From positions 806,001 through 870,000 of the forward strand of contig PVNU02001548.1 in assembly GCA_003013855.2 (NCBI GenBank): a stretch of DNA of 64,000 nucleotides. Reading direction: 5' to 3'. Source of the DNA: Liriodendron chinense. Taxonomy: Eukaryota > Streptophyta > Magnoliopsida > Magnoliales > Magnoliaceae. Every line of letters starts with the position of its first letter. Within the stretch, counting starts at the first letter, position 1. The notes beneath the pieces were generated by a model. It saw nothing but the letters and a program-made list of their open reading frames with translations. It had not been told where the DNA came from and made no database searches. Shown piece after piece: positions 11,945 through 22,832 of this stretch. Position numbers and translations under genes: made by a program.

Positions 11945-14149
11945 ATGAAGTTCACATTTCAAAGCCAAACCATAACTATAAAACCTACCCAAAACCCCAC
12001 TCAACTCCTCATAAGACTCAATGCTCTGATTTCCAAACTCACTCACTCACACCACCATTTACAAGCCCTCCAGCTCTTCACCCAAATCCACTCATCCAAC
12101 CACCTCAAACCAGACCACTACACCCTAGCTAGTACCCTCACCGCCTGCGCCGCCCTCCGCGATGCTGCTGCTGGAAACCAGATCCACGCCTACGCCATCC
12201 GATCGGGCTACAAAGCATATGGCCACGTTGGCAACACGCTTCTCTCGCTTTATGCAAAATCCAATGACTTGGATTCCACACACCGCCTGTTCGATGAATT
12301 CAACGCCCCCGACTACTACTCGTGGACGACTCTCCTGTCGGCTTATGCCAAATTGGGGCGAATGGACCATGCCTCCCTACTGTTCGATCGAATGCCTCAG
12401 AGAAATGTCGCTGTGTGGAATGCGATGATCACAGGTTATGTTGAGTGTGGGTGCCAGGAGGTTGCTTTCAAGATGTTTGGTAGAATGCATCAGTTGGGTG
12501 TGGGACATGATCACTATAGTTTCGCTAGTGTTTTGAGCTTGTGTTGTTCGCCTGAGCTGTTGGATTCAGGGAAGCAGGTGCATTCGCTGGTTATTAGAAC
12601 TGGGTTTTTGGCTGAAGTTTCTGTAATCAACGCACAGCTTACGATGTATTTCAATTGTGGAGTGATAAGTGATGCATTTGGTGTATTTGAAGATGCCACA
12701 ACATGTAATCAGATAACTTTCAATGCCATGATATCAGGCTTAGTAAATTTGGGAAGAGATGTGGAGGCTTTGACAATGTTCTTGCAGATGGAAGAATCTT
12801 GTTTCAGGCCCACTGAACTCACATTCGCAAGTGTTCTGAGTGCCTGTTCATATGCAAAAATGGCAAAAGTAGGCAGTCAAATACATAACCAAGTCATCAA
12901 ATTAGGTTTTGAAGCTTGTGTTTTGGTTAGTAATGCTGCAATAAATATGTACTCCAGCTGTGGTAATCTGCCCAGTGCTCAATTAGTTTTTGAGAGGCTG
13001 GAGGAGAAGGATCTCATCTCATGGAATTCGATGATTACGGGTTTTGCCCAAGGGAACTGTTGTGAATCAGCCATCTGGGTCTATAAGCGAATGCAAAGGG
13101 CTGGGATTGAGCCTGATGATTTCACCTTTGGGAGTCTACTAGCTTGCACTGAATTCTTCAAGAACATTGAAATTATTCAAGCTGCAGTGGCTAAAAATGG
13201 GCTAATCTCGAGTATCCAAGTTGGAAATGCATTGATATCTGCATTTTCGGATTATGGTAAGATACAACATGCTTATCAGGTCTTTCGGGAGATGACTTTC
13301 AGGAATTTGATATCTTGGAATTCAATTTTATCGGGTTGTGTGTTGAATGTGTTCCCAGTTTTGGGCTTAGAACTTTTCTATCAGATGCAGACATTGGAGC
13401 TCAAGCCAAATATCTACACTCTCAGCATTGTGTTGAGCGCTTGTGCAAGCATTTCGGCTTTGAGACATGGGAAACAAGTCCATGCTTACATTCTCAGATC
13501 AGGGTTGGACTTGGAGACATCGTTGGGTAATCCCCTTATTACCATGTATGCGAAATCTGGGGTTTTAGATTGGTCTGCGAGAGTATTCTGTGGAATGCCC
13601 GAAAGGGATGTGGTCACTTGGAATGCCATGGTTGCAGCTTATGCACAGCATGGGTATGGAAAAGAAGCCATCCGCTGCTTTGAGGCAATGAGAGAATCAG
13701 GCATTGAGCCGGATGCAGTCACCTTTACGACGGTTCTCTCTGCCTGCAGCCATGCTGGTTTGGTCAATGAGGGCTGTTCGATTTTTTTGTCCATGGTCAA
13801 AGACTACAGAATGGAGCCTAGTGTAGATCACTATTCTTGCATCATTGATCTTCTAGGCCGAGCTGGGTATCTAGATGAGGCAGAAAGATTAGTGAATAGC
13901 ATGCCATTTCAAATGGATTCCCATATCTGGTGGGCACTGCTCAGTGCTTGTAAAGCTCACAGTAATGTGAGGCTGGGAAGAGTTGCAGCTGGGTTTCTTC
14001 TGGAGATTGAACCAGAAAATCCTGCTGTTTATGTGCTTCTGTCAAATATTTATGCAGCAGCTGGGCAATGGGAAGAAGCTGCTTTTGTGAGGGAACTGAT
14101 GAAGAAGAATGGGGTGATGAAAATGCCCGGGTGTAGTTGGGTGGAATGA
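11945..14149 (+). CDS. PLS-type pentatricopeptide repeat protein, E subgroup (At3g49740-like)
   Basis: Intronless gene for a 734-aa protein. After a basic, Thr/Gln-rich, acid-free leader (about residues 1-35, fitting organelle import) come degenerate PPR motifs from about residue 45 to 655. They show the plant P-L-S pattern, for example VGNTLLSLYAKSNDLDSTHR near residue 95 and VTWNAMVAAYAQHGYGKEAI further on. Residues 660-734 form the E region (IWWALLSACKAHSNVRLGR.. to PGCSWVE). The protein stops there, without E+ or DYW domain, so it would need a DYW partner if it edits RNA. From memory the whole chain aligns with Arabidopsis At3g49740, which is about the same length and also ends just after GCSW. 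Family role: sequence-specific organellar RNA binding, usually for C-to-U editing or processing; the target is unknown. The ATG at 11945 is chosen because the PPR-compatible frame opens there; an overlapping frame at 11878 is out of phase. The frame is intact. Confidence 0.96.
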   Translation: MKFTFQSQTITIKPTQNPTQLLIRLNALISKLTHSHHHLQALQLFTQIHSSNHLKPDHYTLASTLTACAALRDAAAGNQIHAYAIRSGYKAYGHVGNTLLSLYAKSNDLDSTHRLFDEFNAPDYYSWTTLLSAYAKLGRMDHASLLFDRMPQRNVAVWNAMITGYVECGCQEVAFKMFGRMHQLGVGHDHYSFASVLSLCCSPELLDSGKQVHSLVIRTGFLAEVSVINAQLTMYFNCGVISDAFGVFEDATTCNQITFNAMISGLVNLGRDVEALTMFLQMEESCFRPTELTFASVLSACSYAKMAKVGSQIHNQVIKLGFEACVLVSNAAINMYSSCGNLPSAQLVFERLEEKDLISWNSMITGFAQGNCCESAIWVYKRMQRAGIEPDDFTFGSLLACTEFFKNIEIIQAAVAKNGLISSIQVGNALISAFSDYGKIQHAYQVFREMTFRNLISWNSILSGCVLNVFPVLGLELFYQMQTLELKPNIYTLSIVLSACASISALRHGKQVHAYILRSGLDLETSLGNPLITMYAKSGVLDWSARVFCGMPERDVVTWNAMVAAYAQHGYGKEAIRCFEAMRESGIEPDAVTFTTVLSACSHAGLVNEGCSIFLSMVKDYRMEPSVDHYSCIIDLLGRAGYLDEAERLVNSMPFQMDSHIWWALLSACKAHSNVRLGRVAAGFLLEIEPENPAVYVLLSNIYAAAGQWEEAAFVRELMKKNGVMKMPGCSWVE

Positions 14150-14820
14150 CAGAATCATGTGCAATGGTAGAAGGGGTAAACTGATATGGAAGGGCCTGTT
14201 TGGATGTCCCTCCATTCAAGAGATTGTCCCATTGTCATACCTTCTCATCCCTAAGTTGCATGATGGGATTGTTTTGTCAAACATGAAATGCACATCGTAT
14301 GCTCCACTCTATTTTCCTGGCCATGCTTCTGCCCCAATTCATAAATGACATGAAACTTTTTTCCTATGGACTTTCATCGGATCCATGAATTGGGCAGGCC
14401 CAATCAGTCCAAGCCAGCTCTTATCTTGGTTCAGGAGGAACCGGATTGCTCACTGCTGATGAAAAGAAACAGAAGAGAAGGGGAAATGGATTTCTTGAGC
14501 ATGATAAGCAGCCCAAAGGCACTTGATTCAAACTGGCAAAAGAATCATATTAGTTATAATGCAGAGCCAGAAACCTATTCATTATACATCGGAATGCTCT
14601 GACATGAACAAGCAAGGCAAGTAAAATTGCTATTTTTACCAATTCCATTCTGAAGATGAAAATTCTGCAAACAAAAAACAAAAAGACGTAAACACAAATC
14701 TACCAGGACGCATTATACTTTACCCTTCTTTATACCAGAATCGATCTTCCATATTCAGCAGGTCAAGATAGGTGCCATAACAGGGTCAAGTAATGCATAT
14801 GGAATTTCAATCTTGGGCAC

Positions 14821-14862
14821 TCATCACCATCTAAGCCTTAAACCTGCCTAATTGGGGTAGAC
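14821..14862 (-). mobile_element. RTE-type LINE 3' tail fragment
   Basis: 'CATCACCATCTAAGCCTTAA' followed by 'CCTAATTGGGGTAG' is the reverse complement of the conserved plant RTE 3' end (Ala-Asp-Pro-like codons, then a (GAT)n tail). Only a few dozen bases survive. Confidence 0.5.
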
Positions 14863-15467
14863 AAAAAGTTTTGGCGGAGGTTTGATGCCAGCTACCATCC
14901 CGACTCAGCGCTTCTTTATCCGAGCTACATATCCTATTTGCTTTCCTTGTTTTCTTCTTTCCGAAATTATTTGGGGCCTTTTAAGCCAAAGTACCATCTC
15001 TTGCACTTGTATTTACCACTTGTAAAAGGGATTCTCAAGTCCTATATTTGTTCAAAATGCCATACAAGAATGACTCGAACAATTATGATTATAGGGGAGA
15101 TGAAGAACTGACATGATTGACACTTTGACATAGATTGAAATTTTAGTCTCCCTTTCATTTGTTCGGTGTTTTAAGCTTTCGAATCTCCAACTTGGAAGTT
15201 GGACATCCAAAAATGTGTTCATTTTTTATTTCTAAACAACAACAAACCATGATAGAGCATAGAAGATTTTATCATATCCTGCTTTTAATGTTTTTTTTTT
15301 TCTAATATTTGTTTACATTTTCCCATATTTTCTAAAGAATAATCACAGAAATCTGTCAAACTTGCGAATTATGATTTGCGACTTATGATATCTGCCCCCT
15401 GTACAATTTTACAATCTTATATGACTTTTAGAACATTGCCTGAAGCACTGGAGAGTTGTTGAAATGT

Positions 15468-15535
15468 CATGGGTGATTCTTCTAAATATTGAACCTGAAC
15501 CCATGGGGAATTCTTCTAAATATTGAACCTGAACC
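15468..15535. repeat. tandem duplication, 2 x 34 bp
   Basis: Two copies of CATGGGKRATTCTTCTAAAT.. ending CCTGAACC lie head to tail (15468-15501, 15502-15535), differing only near their starts. Confidence 0.9.
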
Positions 15536-15871
15536 CATTTTATAATGGTTGAGCCACATGCTTGACATGCAGCTACAGCTTCATATCAGACAACTCAACA
15601 GATAATCAACTGAATCATGTCAACTCAATACAGGTTGCCAGTTGTGTAGGAGATGTGACCATTGACAATTACTCAACTCAGCCAACTCATTCTGTATAAG
15701 CGCATTTTAAACAAGGGAATCGATCCATTCAACACCATTAAATGGTTGGTATCCATGTATGCCTATCAATGATTCTCTAAGAAATTGGGGATGCCATAAG
15801 ATACTCCGATAGACCAATTGCATTGTTTGGGTGGGCATCCATCAACTACAGTATCCTCAACTTAGCAAGAA

Positions 15872-16000
15872 GGGAAATATTGACTAATTGAAATATTTGC
15901 TAGGAAACTTGAACGGGAAACATTGACTAATTGAAATATTTGCTAGGAAACTTGTTCGGGAAACATTGACTAATTGAAGTATTTGCTAGGAAACTTGTTC
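15872..16000. repeat. tandem triplication, 3 x 43 bp
   Basis: Three exact-length 43-bp units (15872-15914, 15915-15957, 15958-16000) begin GGGAAAYATTGACTAATTGA and end AGGAAACTTG plus AAC or TTC. Only a few substitutions separate them, so the expansion is recent. Confidence 0.92.
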
Positions 16001-17405
16001 TTTGTTTTGAGACATCAACTAATTCCTTAGATGTCTTTTCTAATTAATTTAAACTGTTTCTAATATTTAAATAAGACCATGGAATCTTCTTTATATTTTC
16101 CCCTCACAAAAGGGTATGTTTGTTTAAGTGTAGGTTCGCATTGATCACTATCGATACACTATGAAGGGCAGTCTTGATTCTCGAAATAGATGATAGTAGG
16201 TATCTCTATTTTTTTTTTTTTTTTTCCAAGGGTCATGAAGCCCTCCATGGAGAGTCAGGCTATCTATCAGAACCTCACAATTGCAAGGCTCAATTTACAT
16301 CCATCAATCGATTTTGCAATGTGAAGTTGGGACTCTAGATACCAAGAGTAGGCGAAAATCTGTTGATTATAGAAATCATTTCTTTCATCAACTCTCCTGT
16401 GTACAATTTGAGGGATGCCCTTAAAATAAAGGTGAGCTTTTGTTCAAGCTTCTGAAGTTATATTTCCATTCTCCCAAAAAGCTACATTTCAATAATAAAC
16501 TCCTATCATGCAATTGCCTTTGAATTTTAATTCCAGAACATGATTAGATTTCTCATGTAGATGGGATGAATCAAAAAGTGGAACCCCTACAGGATATACA
16601 AATAAAAGTTGCATAGATCCTAATGTTCTTCAACCATTAAACTTCCTCTGAAAAGACTGTGATCGATCAGGAGTTTCATCTGACCTAGCTCATGCTACGA
16701 TTTACCAAACCGAGCTGACAAGTATGGAGAATTGGATCCAATTTCAAAATTGTAAGGAGTTGGCAGATTCCAAGATGCAGTAATGACCAAATTTTTTAAA
16801 ATAACAGTTTCTTATTCTCAAAGTTCTGGCTGAAAACACTGTAGGCAGATATGGAGACATTCACTGGAAAAAGGAAATGGTTAATCTAAATTTGAAGTGG
16901 TTCAAGAAAAGAAACTCTTTCATTAGGTATCAACTCGATTTTGGAAACATACAAAATCTTCAATTTCCAAAATGAATATCAGACAAACAGTGAAGAAATT
17001 CCAGAGCTATAACAAGCTTGATGGTTGTGATTAAAAAGTGATTAACCTACCAATCACAATTGACCCAAGCAAAGGTTAAATTCCACGACAAAATTGGATT
17101 CTTTATTGCCTATAGGAGTTACTTATGTATCATTAAAAAAAGCTTCAGCCTTGATGATTTTGTAGCCAACCTAAACCTCACCTCATTTGCAAATTCATTT
17201 TAGTACGTTTGAGTCTGCAGTTCTTAGCCTATGACAATGCCAATCCATGGTCCAAAAACCTGATATCTCAACACATCAATATTTATCCTGGTTGCATTGA
17301 CAGACCTGAAGACTCAACTCAATATTTAGTAATTAAATTAAGAAGAATTTGGGTTAATACTAGGTAATTAGAATAGTATGAGTATAAAAAAAGGTTCATT
17401 TTTCA

Positions 17406-17434
17406 AAAGAAGAAGAAGAAGAAGAAGAAGAAGC
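17406..17434. repeat. (GAA)n microsatellite
   Basis: About nine consecutive GAA/AAG triplets immediately before a tRNA-like stretch. Confidence 0.85.
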
Positions 17435-17442
17435 ATACGGCG

Positions 17443-17510
17443 AGTTGGTAATGGCGCATTGCACTCTGCTGTGTCGTCGTGTGTTCAAGTTCATGTCCCT
17501 ATTTGATTTT
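17443..17510 (+). mobile_element. possible tRNA-derived SINE head
   Basis: GAGTTGGTAATGGCGC resembles a tRNA D-arm with A box and GTGTTCAAGTTCATGTCCC resembles a T-arm with B box, about 35 bp apart. There is no clean acceptor stem, so it is not a functional tRNA. The body and tail of a SINE are not defined. Confidence 0.35.
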
Positions 17511-18695
17511 TTTGAAAAGGCAATCATTTGGCAGGTGATTCACTTTACGTTGAGTCAACCAAGTTGGTGAGCCGACTCAATGAGTCTCGCTTGTCAGCAA
17601 GTTTCGTAGCGGGTCAGCTTTAACTCTTTCGAGTTGAGTTGACTCATCCGAGTCTCAAGTCGAATCACTGAGCTTTAGAATTATGTGCTGATCAACTTGG
17701 TTTGTTGGGATAGGCTTTCTTAATTTCCAAATACTTGCCTATGCTTGCGTAGTTCAGCTAATTTTAAACAAAGCTCTTTGCATCACAGTAGTTCATAATA
17801 GAAACATTTCAATTATGCTACCCAGATTCAACATGAATACTCCGCAGAGGTGGCATGGGTTTAACACGAGTTTTGGATTTTACACAAAAATTTCTGGGAC
17901 ATGATACAATATGTATATACTACCCTCTTTTTTTTTTTTTTTTAATATTTAGGAGGTATTTTTAATTGCAATATAAACAAGTGAAATTACCATGCAATAG
18001 GTGAACATTCTCAAATATCAATTTTTTTATTTATTTTAAAGTTCGGCTATAAGAGAAGCCAATTATAACATATAAAGTAACTTCTCACATTTGTGGCTTT
18101 TCTTTCTTCCTTGTTTCCCCTTTTAATTTTGCTTTTCAAGGTAGGGTGGTTAGAGCAGGACACAAGCCGAGCTTTACAAAGCTTGAGCTTGGCTTGATCA
18201 ATCGCCTACTAAGCTTGAGCTTAGCTTGGCTTGAGCATCGAGCTCGAAACAGCCGCTCGAGCTTGGCTTGCTGGTCGAGCCGATGGAGCTTTGTTCGAGC
18301 CAAGCCGAGCTTTGTCTTTTTTTATTTTTTAATTTTTTATATGAGTGTATAAAAAAACCCGACGGCCTCCCCAACCAGCTTAGTCGCTGACCTGACGGCC
18401 TCCCCAATCCGACCCAGAAAAAACCTCAACAAAACCCCATTGGCATTCTCTATTTAAAAATAATAATAATAGTAATAAGCCTACTTTGTTAACGCTAAGA
18501 GCCGGAGGCGTTCCATCCGCGTTCGCTGCTGGGTCAGGAGTCGGGACTCGAGTGTTTGCTGCAATGCGACCGTGCGAGTCATGACTTGGGCATTCGTTGC
18601 CTGCTGGATCGTGGAGGAAGGAAGCTAGAGAGGGGGAAGGGGAGGGGCACGGCGGGCTAGGTCGGGTAGGGTTTTGACGTTTGAGTTTTTAATTT

Positions 18696-18697
<2 letters not shown>

Positions 18698-18779
<82 letters not shown>
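18698..18779. repeat. (TA)n tract
   Basis: About 41 TA dinucleotides, first of five TA segments in this hAT element (others near 19331-19380, 19805-19863 and 20387-20474). Long translations of Ile-Tyr repeats here are artefacts. Confidence 0.95.
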
Positions 18780-18781
<2 letters not shown>

Positions 18782-19327
18782 GAAATAGTACTATGAGGTC
18801 GACCTCATGGGAACTTCCCATGAGGTCGAGCTGTGTGGGCCCCACCGTGATGTGTTTCAAACATCTACTCCGTGCATTTGATGGGTCCCCTTGAGGTTAT
18901 AGGATACCCCAAAAATCAGCCGTATAGGAAACTCATGTGGGCCATAACATCTAAAATCATGTGAAGACATGCCTAAAATATATAAAATCACTTGGTGGGG
19001 GCCCACCCGACTTTTCGATGTGCCTGAAACATGGTATGACCCCTCGTACAAGTGGAACACACATAATAGATGGTCTGGATTTTTGAACCACATCTCGGTG
19101 GGCCCAATCAAAGATCATGAAGGTTTTAATGGGCGAATAACCCCTCCCAACTGTTGTCTGTGGTGTGGCCCACCTAAGTCATGGATTGACTTGATTTTTA
19201 AGACCTTGGTCAACCACAAAATGGTGCATCTGACCGATGGAGTAGATGTCCGATCCACATCATGGTGGGGCCCACACAGCTCAACCTCATGGGAAGTTCC
19301 CATGAGGTCGACCTCATAGAACCATTT

Positions 19328-19330
<3 letters not shown>
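18780..19330. mobile_element. palindromic TA-inserted miniature element, copy 1
   Basis: 551 bp running from GGGAAATAGTACTATGAGG to CCTCATAGAACCATTTCCC. It is bounded on both sides by TA repeats, consistent with a TA target. Each terminus contains its own palindrome (TGAGGTCGACCTCA, then CATGGGAACTTCCCATG), so the ends can fold alone as well as pair with each other. The interior has GGGCCCCACCGTGATGTG and its inverted partner. No coding. Confidence 0.8.
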
Positions 19331-19380
<50 letters not shown>

Positions 19381-19414
<34 letters not shown>

Positions 19415-19768
19415 TGCTCACCTGCGCACTTCTCTCACGAGAACTCATGAGCACTTTTTCATGGCTCATCGCACATGACGTGAGCCCAAAATCTGAGCCG
19501 TCCACGTGATGCAGCACCCCAAAAAATCACCAGGGCCCATCTTTCAACTTGTTCCAGAATTTTAGTGGGCCATGAAAGAAGGAAACAGTTTCCTCCCTTG
19601 ATTTGCCTCTTGCTTTCTGTTGTGGCCCACCAGAGTTTTGGATCAGGTTGAAAGATGGGCCTTGGGGGTTTTTTGGGGTGCTGCATCACATGGACGACTC
19701 AGATTTTGGGCTCATTGCATGTGCGATGAGCCATGAAAAAGTGATCACGAGAAGTGCCCAGGTGAACA

Positions 19769-19805
<37 letters not shown>
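19381..19805. mobile_element. palindromic element with (GA)n/(TC)n arms
   Basis: Core 19411-19772 begins GGAATGCTCACCTGCGCACT and ends AGTGCCCAGGTGAACATTCC. Matching halves carry 'GGCTCATCGCACATGA' against its inverse and GTGCTGCATCACATGGACG against its inverse. The inverted repeat continues outwards as (GA)n at the left and (TC)n at the right, then TA on both sides. It is a different family from its neighbours. Confidence 0.75.
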
Positions 19806-19863
<58 letters not shown>

Positions 19864-19865
<2 letters not shown>

Positions 19866-20383
19866 GAAATGGTACTATGAGGTCGACCTCATGGGAAGTT
19901 TCCATGAGGTCGAGCTGTGTGGGCCCCACCGTGATGTGGATCGAACATCTACCCCATCAGTTAGATGCACCATTCCATGATGGGACACGGGCTTGAATAT
20001 CAAGTTAATTGATAACTTAGGTGGGCCACACCACAGGCCACAGTTGCGAGGGGTTACCTGCCCATTAAAACCTTCATGATTGCTTGTTGGGCCCACTGAG
20101 ATGTGGTTCACAAATCCAACCCATCCATTGTGTGTGTGTCACTTGGATGAGGGGTTGGACCAAGTTTCAGCCACATCCAAAACTCAGGTGGGACCCACCA
20201 AGTGATTTTAGATCATTTAGGCATGCCTTCACATGGTTGTTGATGGTATGGCCCACCAGAGTTCCATATACGGCTGATTTTTGGGATATCCCATATCCTA
20301 AAGAGGACCTATCAAATGCATGGTGATGATTTTCGATCCACATCACAGTGGGGCCCACACAGCTCGACCTCATAGTACCATTT

Positions 20384-20386
<3 letters not shown>
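19864..20386. mobile_element. palindromic TA-inserted miniature element, copy 2
   Basis: 523 bp, same family as 18780-19330 (GGGAAATGGTACTATGAGG to CTCATAGTACCATTTCCC), again inside TA repeats. Its right terminus lacks about 27 bp, exactly one palindromic arm that copy 1 keeps. Confidence 0.8.
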
Positions 20387-20476
<90 letters not shown>

Positions 20477-20693
20477 TTCGAGCCAAGCTAAGCCTCGAGC
20501 TTGGCTCGTTTTCAAACAAGCTTCCTAAATCGAGCTTGAGCTTGGTCGAACTAGCCTACGAGCCAAGCCGAGCAAGCTCTTCAAGCTAGCTTGGCTCATG
20601 TGCAGCTGTAAGGGTGGTTTGGAGGCTAGCCATGTTGGCAGGCATTTGGCAATTCAAGAGGAGAGGAGACAAATAATTGGTGTTTTTGGAACC

Positions 20694-20813
20694 GAAGTGG
20701 GACACAGCGGGAGATCTTTAGAGGGGCGAAGATAGATGTAATGGGATGGGCTTGAAGTGGGACATAGCTGGAGATGGTCAGAAGGGTGAAGATAGATGTA
20801 ATGGGATGGGCTT
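20694..20813. repeat. tandem duplication, 2 x 60 bp
   Basis: Units 20694-20753 and 20754-20813 both run from GAAGTGGGACAYAGCKGGAG to GATGTAATGGGATGGGCTT with a handful of differences. Confidence 0.9.
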
Positions 20814-20819
20814 CAAGCT

Positions 20820-20871
20820 TAAAAGCTTTCGATGAGTGTAAATTTTCTTCTGTCTGGACCTCAGCTGTCGG

Positions 20872-20902
<31 letters not shown>

Positions 20903-22827
20903 CTTCTTTGACACTTCTTTTCTAATAGATTTTGCTAACTTCCAAAAAAAAATTGCTTTTCGAAGTAAAGATAGAACACGACTTCAATGCGCCCGTTGAG
21001 CCCACATCTCTGTGTGATCCACACCGTCTATCATGTTTGTGTGATGTATGATGATCAAATCAACTCATCCGTACATAAATCGGAGTGTATGACCACTTGT
21101 GGATGTAGGCCTACCCTTATCATGATTAGGATCGAGCCCCATGCCCGTTGGACCACTGAATCAGCGCATGGAGCCCAAGAAACATGCAATGGATGGCCTA
21201 CGCATGAAGATGATGATGTCAATAACATGCGACCTGGTTTTGGGCTACTAATGGTCTCCTTCGGGAGATTTGATCCAGTAGAATTGTAGTGTTCGTAGAT
21301 AGCTTTGAAATGATTGATCATTTGCCCCAATCAAAGTTTGGATCATGAAGTTATTAGATAGATAAGATTGACTCTCTAGTGACTGAGTGATGAGTTCCAT
21401 TGAGTGGGCTATATCGTGTGTTTCTTTGCAAACCTTGCGACTCATTTGAGATCAGATTGCACTGTAACCTGATAGGTAGCCCAAGGTCGACGTACTGATA
21501 ACGTCTAGTGGTCCAAAGTAAGCATTGGGGGGCTTGATCACGTACTTTCGTGGTGCATGCTTGTCGATTTGGTTGTTGTGTTAGACATATGACCTTGTAG
21601 ACCTCTCCCCATGGCAAATATCCTAATTCCTACATGTGGTCAGGATGCATTGTACACTTGGGGCCGTTGGGATACCACCAAAAGAAGTTACTTTTTCTAC
21701 TTAAAGCAGTAGATTATTTAACTTATTTGAGGCAAGTAAGCTTGGTTCATGATCAATTATGAGTAGCTTTTTTTTTTTATTTCTTTTTATTTAGAATTAC
21801 TTTATCACTTCAGTTTAATAAGTAGACATCAAGATAAGTTAACATATGCCATAAGTAGCTTATCTTAAGTAACTAACGATCCAAACGCCCCCTTCATGCC
21901 TCCATGGTGATATTTAACCTTGAAAGGTTGCTATTGTAGGGCCCAAGAGTGTGGTTCCACTCTCAAGCATTATGAAACAAATCTCAGCATAATTTCAACT
22001 TAGAGAAAGGAATTGTATTATGAAATATTTTACAAGTTCAGCCCATAAATACAATCCTCTCTCTTTTTATGAATACTCTTAATTATATACATCTCTTTGA
22101 ACATGAACAACCCAGACACTATGATTATCCTTGAGAGACCCAGCCACATTGATCTGATGCTGCGTCCTGTTTCCAATTTTCCATGATTTGGAGGAACAGT
22201 CGGATAAATAAGAAAGAAAGAAAGAAAGAAAGGAAAAAAAGCTTGCTTAAACCCTCTTTTGTAACAGGAAAATGATACTCAATGCCACCTGCAAACGAGT
22301 AGCCCATGGAATAAGAATGGACCGGACCCATTTTCCTCTTGAAGTTTGGTAAAACATATAAAACAGCCAAATCAAACAAAGTCCACAGCCCAAGATTTGC
22401 TGGTAACAGACCTTTGCTTTCTTAGGTAAGACACTTGAAATATTGTCGAATTGAGTTGACTCGGCCAAGATCTGAATCGAGTTGCTGAGTTTTAGAACTA
22501 CGGATGAAACTAGTTGAAACAAGTGGGAATCAGTTCAGACTGTCCACAGTACTTGGAAAGGTATTCACAAAACTACCTCTGCCTATATGGGTTTGCCATG
22601 CATAGTAAATGGACTCCCATGTAACAGCACAGCAACAATGCATCATTCATGTAATAGAGCAATTTAAGAAGGTTAGTAGCTGGGCCCCTCCTCATGGCTC
22701 AGTGGTAGACTTGAGCTTCGACATTGCAAAAATGTACTTTGATCCACCCTTGTGGGGCCCATTGATGACAATATCAAATGGATAGATTTGGATTTAAGTT
22801 TTGCCCAATCAGTGGGAATTTCCTACC
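20820..22827. other. no gene recognised
   Basis: Intergenic, with a long T run near 20871-20899 and weakly structured open frames (20987-21617, both strands) whose translations show no domain. The stretch 21900-22100 is AT-rich and has an LTR-like look, but no ends were found. A possible SINE head lies at 22684-22760. Confidence 0.45.
22684..22760 (+). mobile_element. possible tRNA-derived SINE head
   Basis: ATGGCTCAGTGGTAGACTTG is close to a tRNA D-arm/A box, and TTTGATCCACCC about 40 bp later could be a decayed B box. No acceptor stem and no defined tail. Confidence 0.35.
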
Positions 22828-22832
22828 TTAAG

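Larger units (their letters stand above)
14150..18142. other. intergenic region downstream of the PPR gene
   Basis: The first few hundred bases are presumably the PPR 3' UTR. The rest is AT-rich without a coding frame I trust. It holds an RTE LINE tail (14821-14862), two short tandem arrays (15468-15535, 15872-16000), a T20-like run near 16210, a GAA microsatellite (17406-17434) and a possible SINE head (17443-17510). Confidence 0.5.
18151..20610. mobile_element. hAT-type element carrying three nested elements
   Basis: Ends TAGAGCAGGACACAAGCC (left) and GGCTCATGTGCAGCTGTA (right) form an imperfect inverted repeat of the same family as the hAT copies at 4683 and 53135. An 8-bp direct repeat AGGGTGGT flanks it (18143-18150, 20611-20618). 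The outer arms (to about 18310, from about 20475) are GAGCTTGGCTCG-like motif arrays. The middle is a (TA)n tract broken up by palindromic elements at 18780, 19381 and 19864. No transposase frame. Confidence 0.8.

Noticed and set aside
18657..18860. Ile-Tyr repeat open frames (also 19314-19517, 20312-20515, 24072-24305, 53181-53490)
   Set aside because: They are translations of (TA)n microsatellites.
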